This document shows, piece after piece, positions 23,901 through 35,900 of a stretch of DNA of 64,000 bases. The notes under the pieces were generated by a model. That model searched no databases. It saw nothing but the letters and a program-made list of their open reading frames with translations, and was not told the origin of the DNA. Positions within the stretch are counted from its first letter, which is position 1. Each line of letters opens with the position of its first letter. Origin of the DNA: Breviolum minutum Mf 1.05b.01 (taxonomy: Eukaryota > Sar > Dinophyceae > Suessiales > Symbiodiniaceae). Location: contig DF240796.1 of assembly GCA_000507305.1 (NCBI GenBank), positions 1 through 64,000 of the forward strand. Reading direction: 5' to 3'. Both the position numbers and the translations under genes were made by a program.

Positions 23901-26900
23901 CCATTGATTTGCTACTGAAAAATCGAGGAAAACCACCCTGAAGCGATTGTGAAAGCCAAGGAGGTGAAGGTGAATGGGGGGTCTCAAGCCAAAACTGGAC
24001 CCCCCAGGGTATGGTAAAAATGCTTGATCACGAGTTACTCAGAATTTTCTCAATTTCCCACAACATTATATAGTTCAAGCACTTTCAAACTGAAAAGACC
24101 TACTCAGTCCAGATTTTTTTTCAGGATTCGATAGGGCTCCGAGGTTTTCCGAGGTTTAGCCCTCACGTATCATAAGTGGTTCACCTGATTTTGTATGGGC
24201 AATCCAAGTGTGCTCAGGATTATCCATCAGCCGGTGCAATAGTATCATGCTTGGGAATTGATACTTCTTTGGTGTGCCCTGACAGAGCACACTAAAAGAG
24301 TTAGCTCTCAATGCGTTTTTGCCAGTAGCGGAGGTTACAAAAGATGCACACCAACTGTATTTCCAGTATGAAATGTCAACATACACTACCTTTTTGTCAA
24401 TCTAGAAGTACATACCTTCTATTTGTTAGATTTGAGTAGCTTCCAGCAAAGCATAGTAGTACACAAGTGTAGCATGGTTCTGTTTTAAGACAGGGCATGC
24501 ATTATCAGGCTTGTCATATTGATCTCATCAATATGTCTCTGGATCCGGAGAGGTGAAAGACAATCTCCCAGGATTTCAATGGATTTCATACGAACCATCC
24601 TTTGCCAAAGCTATGCCTGATGCGAATCACCAGGCGATTCAGCCTCACGTGACAAAGTGTGACCGTGTCAAAGAGCAGCTGACCGTCGAACAGGCGAGGG
24701 TTCCAGCTTGTGGGTTCATACAACATCTCTAATATGCAAAAGGCCAGATCACCATTTGCGAAGGAAACTTTGATCTGGCATGCAAGATCAGTTGGAATTA
24801 TCTTTGAAGTCATCCTCCAACCAGCTCAGCAAAATGACTTCCAAAGAATAGTTCTTGGACCAAAGATGATGTGGTGATGAGTCTTGCCAGTGCCAGTACA
24901 TCTTTTGGGTTTTTTGTTGAGGGTACAGCTTCCCTCTCTAAAGCTAACCCTTATCTAGGCCGATTTGGGGGGAGGTGTCCAAATGTTAAGAGCTCATCAA
25001 CCTTTTGATGTTTGCAGTAACTCAGTAACCGTTTACTGTAATTTCTATGTTATGCACCATTTCCCCTTTGACTCGAGTCTCTTTTAAATTAAGAACCTCG
25101 GATCGGATCGATGATCTGGGTTTCGTTGCTTCATGAAACGAAACGTCGTTGTCAGCTATGAATCTGGGAGGGTGAGCAGTTTTTTGAGAAACAGTGAATC
25201 CAATTCTGACAGGTGAATCTCATTGTGGGGAAACTCAGGGGTCGATGTGCTGATGGTGTGATCCAAACTCAAAAAACCCGTAATTACCTGCAAGGTGTGA
25301 TTAGAAGGAAGGACAACTGCAGATTTGAAAAAATGGCTTTTCATCTTTCTTACACTGTTCTTCTCAAAGTAGGCCTATAACTTCCAGAGAAATCTCATCT
25401 CAGGGCTCAACCATTAAAGACTTGATATGTGGCATTCAGATGTTCGCGTCTCAGAAATACCCATTGAGTCCTGGCAGGTCACCGCTATGCAAAAGAATCC
25501 AAAGTTAGGGTGTGGGACTCGAACGTGCGGTTGGAAGGGGTAGGCCACAGGAACTGAAGCTTTTTGGATCTTTTTGTTATAGATGATTTCTGGGTGGTGG
25601 CAACTCACATATTTTTTTATTTTCATCCCTATTTGACTAATATTTTTCAAAGGGGTTGAAACATGTTGAAACCACCAGCTAGATTTTGTTGTATCTACTG
25701 CCCTTCCATTTTCGATACTCTACTGTTTGCATCTGATTGCTTGTATGTGCCTGCCCAAAAAAGTGTTTTTTGTTTCCCCCCCAACTCTTTACTCTGGGGA
25801 ATCTGCTTGTGAGTTGGCTTGTAGAGTTCTGCAGGGTTTGTTGGTTCGAAGTGCATATCAAAAAGGCTCGTTCCCTTTTCGCATTGATAAATTATGTTTA
25901 TATACTGATATTGATATGATTGATATCATACACTTACTGTAGATCAAAGGATCTTACTCTGTCTTCTGAACCTACTCATTCCATGTTTATCTGGTAATGC
26001 ACATGCACATCATTTATGCATATATACATATTATAAACATGCAAATCCAACTCAATTTCTGGCCACCAACTAACCCCCATATCTCCAACATCCAAATGAT
26101 CTTCTGGAAGATGCCAAGCGCTCACCACCCAGGCCATTGCTCGAAAGCTTCGCACAAAAGGACCACCATGGGACTCCCACCGGGCCTAGACCTCGGGGTC
26201 GAACTTCCCCAGGGCTGTCACCATTTTGGTGCTGTCATCATCTATGGAACCGGGGTGAGTTATATTAGGGTGTTTCCAAAAAAATCGAGGTGGAAACACC
26301 CCAAAATGGATGGTTTATAAAAAATGGAACACCTATTAATCCATGGGATGATTTGGGGGGATTTTCCCCCACTATTTTCGGAAACATCCATGGTTAGCAC
26401 CACCTCCAAAGCTGTAAAGTTGGGAGTGGCATTTCCCCAGCTGTACATCACAGAAAGTTGACTCCGCTGACTCCAGGAATTGGAGGCGATTGCAGAGCTC
26501 GGGGTGTCTCATCAGGCCGAAACAACGGATATTGGTTTTCAGTATTGCCATATTTGCCACTACTTAAGATTTTTTGGTTCCTGGTTGTGCAAATTGGAAA
26601 TTTGAAACTGAACGAAATCAGAATGAAGACAAGGAGATCATTGTAGACATATGATATACTTGAATTACTTGAATCTATTTTTAGATTCGTACACGCATTC
26701 TTTTACTTTTGCCAAGGAACATAGGAATTGCTCATTGCACATCGTACATACATAGTATGCATATTGCATCATAATCCATAGTGTAGAGTTACTGCAATAG
26801 GTATGATCTCTCTCTATATTTTCTATACATATTATATACTGTACATATTCCACTATCCACGATACTCGCCCGCTCCACACCATCACATTTCCACCATGTC

Positions 26901-29900
26901 CCCAGTCCCAGGTGCCGACAGGTGTGGCCATCGTCACACAGGGGGATAGTAAAGCTGATTTGTTTGGGCTCTTAGACAGGCTCAGTGAGTTTAAGAAATC
27001 CCTCGCATCAATCAACAAACCAATATCAAACCGTCGATTTGGGGAAGATAACCTATGATAACCTATGATAACCTATGATAACCTGTATCCCTCGCATGTT
27101 GATTTGGGGAAGTGAAGATAACCATAGATAACCTATGATAACCTTAATGTCCGATCTTCCATAGCCTGTTGCATCATGAACCACCAGCTGCGGCAAATTT
27201 CTGCAACTGGTTGGCAAGTTGCGGAACTCGATCAGCCCGAATTTTCAAGTGTTCCAAGCAGTTTGTTGATGTACTGGGTGGCCTCATGTTGTCTCATGTG
27301 TTTCTACGCCAGTTATTGGTTTCTAGATCTCGAGATAGTCTATGAACCTCAACTCAAGAGTGTCGGGGTGAAAATATTGCCATTATGACTCAGCCATTGA
27401 ACTCTCCCAGTGGTTTGAAGATGTGGTTTGAAGATGTGATGTTCCGGAGTCAGGGGTGGGGTGGAGTGTTTCACTAAGGTGAGGCTCCAGCTTGTGGTTG
27501 GATCTGTTTATTTGTGCAGATTATTGAAGGGCTGCCGCCCATGCCGCCGACCCCTAACAGAGGAGACAGCAAAGTTGGGTGCGGACGGTCGAAACAGTGN
27601 NNNNNNNNNNNNNNNNNNNNNNNNNNNNNNNNNNNNNNNNNNNNNNNNNNNNNNNNNNNNNNNNNNNNNNNNNNNNNNNNNNNNNNNNNNNNNNNNNNNN
27701 NNNNNNNNNNNNNNNNNNNNNNNNNNNNNNNNNNNNNNNNNNNNNNNNNNNNNNNNNNNNNNNNNNNNNNNNNNNNNNNNNNNNNNNNNNNNNNNNNNNN
27801 NNNNNNNNNNNNNNNNNNNNNNNNNNNNNNNNNNNNNNNNNNNNNNNNNNNNNNNNNNNNNNNNNNNNNNNNNNNNNNNNNNNNNNNNNNNNNNNNNNNN
27901 NNNNNNNNNNNNNNNNNNNNNNNNNNNNNNNNNNNNNNNNNNNNNNNNNNNNNNNNNNNNNNNNNNNNNNNNNNNNNNNNNNNNNNNNNNNNNNNNNNNN
28001 NNNNNNNNNNNNNNNNNNNNNNNNNNNNNNNNNNNNNNNNNNNNNNNNNNNNNNNNNNNNNNNNNNNNNNNNNNNNNNNNNNNNNNNNNNNNNNNNNNNN
28101 NNNNNNNNNNNNNNNNNNNNNNNNNNNNNNNCCACAATCTTCTGCAACAACTTCCTAGGCGCGCTCCCCCTCACAGCGACGAGGGGTCGGCGGATATGGC
28201 GCACACTGCAAACACCACCGAAAACACACAATGACACAAAATGCTGACCTTCAAACCACCAAGAGGATTGCTATACACAGTGTTGTTTTCTCCTTACTTG
28301 TGCAAACATAAGTGTCAGACCTACGCCAGACCTACGCGGAAGCGACCTCTTAGAAGCGAATCCACATTTCTTGCATCGCAGAGACCGTGCTCTGTAGATT
28401 TTTGGGGCATGGGTACATGACGACTGCTTCTGTAAAGTGTAAACATGATGGATACGACAAATAAACCATTCATAGGTTTTTTTTTCCATCAGCATCTGTG
28501 TGTGTTTGGGATGATTGTTTTTTTTTCTGATTCGGGAAGAAGAAGCAAACATCCAAAAAGGCAATGTTTTTTTTTGGGGTTTCCTGGTTCCCTTTTTTCT
28601 ATTCATGCAAGCCATCCTACCAGCCATCCTCCATCATCCTCAACAGCTGCAGCGGCCATACAAAACCCAGGTTTTACATCCTGGAGAAAGGCAATGTCAG
28701 CATTATTCGAGATGGCAAGGTGCGTGTGTGTGTTCCGTTGGGTGCTGGTTATTCTCATTAGCCATAGTAAGAAGACTGGTTAGTTTGCTTCGATGTTTTT
28801 TTCTACATAGAAGGTGATAAGGTGGAACTTCAATCAACAAATCAGAGTTGCTTCTCATACAGTGCAGCATTTTTTCAGAGACTCCACCCTGGCACAATCA
28901 TGAGTAGCGAAGGAGTGAGCAAAACGCAGTGCCAGATCTTTCGCCATTGGGTTTTTATAGATTGCATGTGAATATGAAAACACGCAGCATATTCCGCGGG
29001 GAATCACTAGACGGCAGGCACAAGATAAAAGAATTCCTAGATATTTGCCATGAGGAATGATGGGTTCTACAGCGCAGCCCTTCGGGTTGCGAGTACAATA
29101 CAGATTGACAGATGAGTCACTAAATAGTCCATGTCGGAGGGGGGATCTAATCCCATCAGAATCCACATGTCAGATTCTTCCTGCTCTGTTTGGCCTGAGA
29201 TCTTGCCATGGAATGTGGCAGTAGTTCCAGTGACATTTGGTGACTGATACTGAGTCTAGTGTTGTGTTTATACAAACACCTTCCTAATTACAGCTTTTAT
29301 GATCTTCTGTCTGTCATGTTTTACTTCATGTTAAATACTTGACCAGAGAGTTGCGGGGCTTGACTGGTGCTTTTTGCAGGAATGCGGACAGTCCTGGTAC
29401 CCAGCTGGAGTTAATGTGGTTCCAAAGAATGTGCGAAGCGGCATTTTTTAAAAAGAAAGAAATAGCACTTGGCCACATATATGAATTATTCATGATGATT
29501 CTGTGCAACCAGACACAGCATGTGAAACTACATTGGCCTTCTCATGTTTATACACATGGCAGTATACTTCAGCAGGAAGAAAGTTTGCGCCAGTTGAAGG
29601 TTTGAGTCATGACTTGGTCTGTAACGGATCGATTTATCATGTCCATTTTGCGTGGCAGGTGTGGCACGGTCAATTATCACCCCGTTTTAAATTTAATAAA
29701 CTAAAAAGCTTTTCAGGGGTGGAAATTGACCAGAATCATGTTGACAAAAGGATTCTAGGGGGAAAGGGTTTTGCAGTAAGACTTCTCAAGAGGCATAACT
29801 TTTGTCCGGCCAGTGTATATATATATATGTGTGTATATATGCTGTACTCTTCCCAATGGCAAGGTTTGAAAGATGTTTCTTTCGGGGTAACTGTGCTATG

Positions 29901-32900
29901 CTACGCAGTTGACGGGAATGTATCTACTCCATACATGTACATATAGTATATTCGTAATTCATACTGTCGTCAAATGTAATATATTCTTAATGTATACAGT
30001 ATACACAAATTGCTTTTCGTTTCACCGACCGAGACCTTAAGGATGTGTGAGCAAGGGATAAGCATCTTGTCCTAAGATGGCAAGATGTTGCCTTCCTTGA
30101 CTCGATTGTACTACACGGAGTTGCTGGACCAAAATCCTACACGCATTGACCTAGTGAATCTTCCACAACCAGAAGCTGGAAAAATCCATCCCATAAGTGT
30201 AGATTTTTTCCCATTAGGCAATGGGATAAAATTTCCAGCATTTGCTTCCTTTCTTTACATCTGTGTTTTTTCATTAACCTCTAAATGGCAGTATTTAGTG
30301 GGATGATCCTTGGACTTATACGTCCCTTACATTTGGGGGTGATGAAAAATCTTCCAACCATGTTTCTTTTTGCTGAGTTCTTGAAGGTGAGCTGCTAAGT
30401 CTAAGTATGTTTCAGGTTCTGAGCCATCCCCAGAATGTTGAGTGATGAAATATCCCTGGTTGTTTGGTGTATACAGGAGGTGGAAAATTTGCATTGTTTT
30501 AGAACATCATATTGTATTTCCATAAAATGAATTAGCCAACTACAGCAATTTTTGATATATAGGTGTTTCCTTAAATGGTGGTACCCCCCAATTTCCACCC
30601 CAAAATGATCATTTTTAGCAGGAAAATCCATGGTTGTTGGATACCAGGATTTTAGGAACCCCCCATATGATGATTCACTTCACTTGGTGACACTTGTCTG
30701 GCATTCAGGTTGGCTGCTGGCGCCAGCTTCGGAGAAGTGGTGCCGATGTTTGTGGAGCTTGTGGAATGGTGGTTTATTAGAAAGGTCGAGATCATCTTGA
30801 ATGATTGAATCCATTTAAGATTCTGTTTGTATGTTTTTGATATTAATTATATAATACATATAAGTGCATACTGAGTGCTGCTGATGTTTTGTTCTGTATT
30901 TGTTTGTCTCTGTGTTTTTTTGATACGGAAAGTTGGTCTCAACCTCTTGCAGTCGATTTTTTTTCCTCGTTTTGTCTTGCCAGGAAGGACCTGTTATATT
31001 CATGTCTTCAGAGATCATTCCCATGATCACCTGAATGATCCTAAAGCTGATGGGAACGAAGAAACGGTTTGGGGAGGTACCAGCTAGTGGGTCGTTACTG
31101 TTGATGGAAGAAAACACCACCTTGGATGTACAAAACCTTGTAGTGGGATATTTACCATATCAACTGGTGATCGCCGGATATCTTCCACCAAGCGTACCAC
31201 CCAGATATCGTACCACTATCTCAAGTAAGTTTGTGGGTGGACCCTGGGGCGGTTAGGATCAGATATATTGGAGGATCGGCCGATATATCCAAGTACTTGC
31301 CTGAGGGGTCATGGTGGTTTGCTTAAAAAAACGGTGAACAAATATCCGGTACTAGAGATTTCAGATGGGAATTCTTCATTTGGGATGGTTAACATCACAC
31401 AACATCCCAACATTCATGATCTGCATGAACCCATGAAGTGTCTTGTAGTTGTTTGAAGCTGCTAGATGAATATTTTGCTGATAGATGCGTGCGGCTCAAA
31501 ACGCATCAACCCACAAACGTTTGATTTTAGGAAACCAATGGGTCTTTAGATCCTAAATTTTGAGGCCGACGCTAAGAAAAACATGTGATTGTTATTCTGA
31601 TGGTAGTGCATATAAAACACTATGATATGCAAGATATCATACGATATGTACATAAACACATATATACGGATATATATATATATATCATGGCCTCTCGAGG
31701 CTACATAACATCACTTTGGATCTTCTCCGCAAGGCCTTGCTGATGCGAAGCAAGCGAACAGCCACTGTGAAAGCGAAAGAGCCACTTGGGTGAAAACTTT
31801 CGTTTCGTTGGGAAATTTGAGGCGTTGGGAGCGACTGGGAAGATGGAAGAAGAAATCCGGCTAACCACCTGGGATGGTGCTAAAACCTTGTAAATCATGT
31901 GATGTTTACCCCCTTGGAACTTTGAAAATCAACAGTAGCACCTCAAAGCAGCCTCTAAACACGGTTGTATGGTTAGAATATGTTGGAAGACGATGGTGAT
32001 TGAGACGCCCGGAAGGGGAGGCAGGTGCGAGCTCATTTATTTTTGGCGCCATGAAAAAACTGCAAAGTTACCCGGCTTGCAGGCTAACAATGAAATGGTA
32101 GGAAGATGAATGTGATCAGCGCAAATTTAGTGGCCATGGTAATTTTGGGCACTTGAGGCTTAGATTGAAATCCTACTTCACAAACGTGTGGCTTTCAAAT
32201 GGATGTATCAAATTGCTCATCGGACCGTGCAGTGTCAAGCAAATTGATTTGTGCTTTTGGAAGCGATTGAAGGGAGCATTGAGCTATTGGAGAGGATTTC
32301 TTTGGTGAAATTACACCCTTATGTTCTCCAAGTACACACACACACACACACACACCAAGTGGAAGAATTGAACAAAAATTGACCCGCCAGAGATGTCATC
32401 TCTTTAGTAGGACACCCATATATTTCTTGTTTGGGGTGGACCCAACCCCTAAAAGAAAACGTTTTCCGCAACCGGGGTTCCCGGTGGTTGAAAGTTGAAA
32501 CCCAGGCCATGCTCCTTATGGTCCTTAAGTGCTTCAGATCTTCAGGAAGTCACAAAGGTTTGGCGGTTAAAAACCGACAAAAACAGGTCCAAGGATGCTG
32601 GCGCCTACATTTCTAACCCTTAAGTCCTATGGTTTTTTATTGATGTTGATATTGAATATTTTTCACTATTTGATTTGTTTTTGACATCATATATCCAACA
32701 CTTGGATTCCCATGAGATGGGAAGAATCTTCGGTGGAGCAATAAAGGAAGATCGGGAAAGCGAAGAAAACCGGTTGCCACAAGGGTCATTGCTTTTGGTT
32801 TGCTAAGCTTTCCAATTACAAACCTGATTCAACATTTCCAAAAGACTTTTGGGGACAAAATGCAGACTACATAATTGCATTTTTTTTCAGAAGGGTGGTC

Positions 32901-35900
32901 AGACTTGTTTAGTTTAGTATTGGTTGTAGTATTGGGGAAAAATCCACTTGTAAAATGCCAGACCAATAGGGGGGTTATTAGTAAAGGGTTGGCTTTAAGG
33001 ACACGCTGTTTTTCATGGATGTTGGTGAACACTAGTGAACACGGTGAACGTACTGTCCTGGAAGCAAAGATACAATGAGGACATCCCTTTCGCCAATGCA
33101 CATGATGCAATTCTACCAAATTGAAGCTCGATTCTTCCTCAAACATGAGAAGGATTCCTGGTCCAAAATTGGGGGTGTTTAGATAGGTTCACTTCCTTGT
33201 AAAGTGCGTTGGATGTCGGGTTTTGACTACGAGTGGGATCATTTTGCGTGGATGATTCTAAAGTTTCCATTAGCAAATATGTTTCCTTTGTAAACAAGTC
33301 ATGTTGGTATAACGGTTTTCAATACACATGTAGGTTTCGCATGTCTCAACCTATATCGTATATCTATAGCAACATCTTTATTTGACAGTGGAACTCCGGT
33401 TAAAATTGCCTTGAATCTTAGATTGGAAGGCGCGGCTCCAGAGTAAATTTGATTCCTGGGCCAAAATGCTGGGGTTCCCCAGTTCAGGGTCTGGCTGGCG
33501 GGGAGCAAATGGGGAAAGCCGGGCGAGCAGTTTTCCGAAATGAAAGAACCAGCTATTTGTTTGGGACAGTTGAATTTGCTAATTGTTACCGTAGCCATTT
33601 TGCCTCAAGTTGCAGTGTAACATTACGCTACTTATTACAAATAGACTAAAATATTGTGTGTTTGATTCAATGAAACGCATTTCCATCATATAATAAAAAT
33701 GAAAGCATGAGAAGTCTCATTATTGTTGAAAATATCAATAATATTTATAGAGTTATTTGATATCATTGAAGAATCTTATTAGTGGTCCTTAATGACAATT
33801 TTTTGAACTTGGCTTACACATATTTATCTGAAAAAAACATGATTCTAAAATTAGATACATTCTAAATTGTTATACACGTTATATAATAGCACAATCATTT
33901 ACACTTGTTTCTATAAGAATAATATAACATTAGTTAAACTTGACAATAATATGATCTTGAATGATTTACTTGATAACATTTATAAGATATAAATTGATTC
34001 TCGAGGCTATGAGTTAACTTCCAGATAGAATTTGTTGAGTACAGTTTGAGGTGTAGAGACATCGATGTTCTCTCTCTCTCTCTCTCCCTACATGAATATG
34101 CCTATATATACATAAATATATGTTATATATATATATATATGTATACACATAGATCGTACAGGTTGCTGAAATTTCCTTCCAGCTACGAAACCCACATGTT
34201 CTTTCGTTCACCGCTTGAGGAAGGAGATTCTAAAGCTCCAGTTTCAGGACAGGATATTGATACGAACCACAAGAAATGAAAGGAACAATCCCCTGGTTGG
34301 TTGATTGATGTAGCTTACCATCTTCACCCTTTCGGGTGACTTCCAACTGACATCGCTACAACTCACTCATTTTTTTTAGTGCATTTCCAAACCTATCTTG
34401 ATGTACTATGTACACAAGTCATGTAGTTGACACGTGACCCTTGACGACGGGATCTTTGAGTCAACTCCCTAAAACCGGACCCTGGGGATCCACATCATCA
34501 GAAGCTCTCCTTCCATCGAGCTGAGCTGAGATTGGAAAATGTTCCTGATTTGGAATTCCTGTCCTCTTACGAGCGCAACAAGATTGCCTCCAGTTTGGTG
34601 GAGGTGAAATTTGAGGTCTGCAACTGATGGGATGCGCGGACCTTTTTTGGGATGGAATCCACTAAGGGTTGACAATTTATGAAGGGAACCGAAGGCTGGC
34701 ACGGCTGGTCCCTGAAAGAAAATCAACTCTTGACTTCTCGCATACAAGTTTCTTTTGGACAATGATCAGGGTAATTACATGGCGAGAGAGGTGTTGGATG
34801 GAGATATGTTCCAAGGTATGTGTACCCACAAACGCGTCAAAATACAATATATATCTATCCGTCTATCCATATGTGAACATGTCTGAATTTGACAGCGTTT
34901 GATGTGGAGGCTGATGAGACCATCGTGACGCAAGGGGAGGTGCTATTGGCGGGAACAGGTTGCGGCCCTTCAACCTACGGTAGCCCATTTCTGGAAAGAT
35001 CCGCCGAAATGATCTGAAATGTTGAGTCTTGGTACCACTCTCCCTTCACAGGGAGAGGGTATTTATTGTTGAGTTTTGTACCCTTCGTTGTCTGTTTCTC
35101 ATCTATATACGTTGATCGAACCATTGAATAGATTCGGTTGCTCTTACTATGTTGCATGCGGAGTACAACATACAACAAGCTTGGTTTCTTAAAATGAAGG
35201 GTTGTGCTGTTGCAGGGATCTAATCTGCGGCAATTCCTAGTCTTCCAAATCTGCAAACTCTCCGTCTGGATGTGATGATGTGATCTTGGGTGGACAATCC
35301 CTAACTCCTACAGCGTGGATAGTGGGCAGATGGGGGTATGACCAGCTTATCCATCTTTGATGAGCAAATCAGCAACTGGTTTTTCGATTGAGCTCGCTCG
35401 CCAATATCAGTAAATACTCCTTGGAAGGTCATCTACTCCGACCCATTCTTCACAGCAAAGAAGTGTTCCTTCCATTTGGTTGGTCAAGAAACCGGACCTG
35501 GTTACGAAAAAACCAACAACTACTCCACCCCATGCAGTCCACAAGCACAATAAAAAACGATGTGGCATGTGCATCTTGAATTTTAACACACCAAAACACC
35601 ATCAATATTTGAATCTGAGTTCCCTCCTTTTCCCAACAAACCCATGATGGGTTTTGCGCTGATTGTCAGGTCGCATCTGAGTTCTATGTCCTTTTGGAAG
35701 GAAGTCCGAAAAACCAAGTTCTTGGTAGCAGAAATGGTGTATATGATATATGTATATTTACAGATATACACCGTATTAGATATTACTGGAATATACTGTA
35801 ATAATATATATATATACATATTATAGATGTGTGTATAGATACTGCGTTCTTTGATGAGTTTGGATGAGATCTTGGAGGATTGTTGGCCTTATGGTCATGA

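Larger units (their letters stand above)
32296..34530. other. long intron with spliced-leader relic and uncertain coding patches
   Basis: Between CNBD4 and CNBD5 there are coding-like patches I could not place. One is near 33078-33169 (contains MMQFYQIEARFFLKHE). Another is near 33490-33560 (AGGEQMGKAGRAVFRNER, faintly like a CNBD cassette). A third is near 34182-34278 (THMFFRSPLEEGDSKAPVSG). Any of these may be real exons or remnants of a retroposed or lost CNBD. The rest is repeats and AT-rich DNA. Confidence 0.35.

Noticed and set aside
27508-28247. Open frames of 200-257 codons on both strands
   Set aside because: They run through the run of Ns and exist only because unknown codons are read as open.
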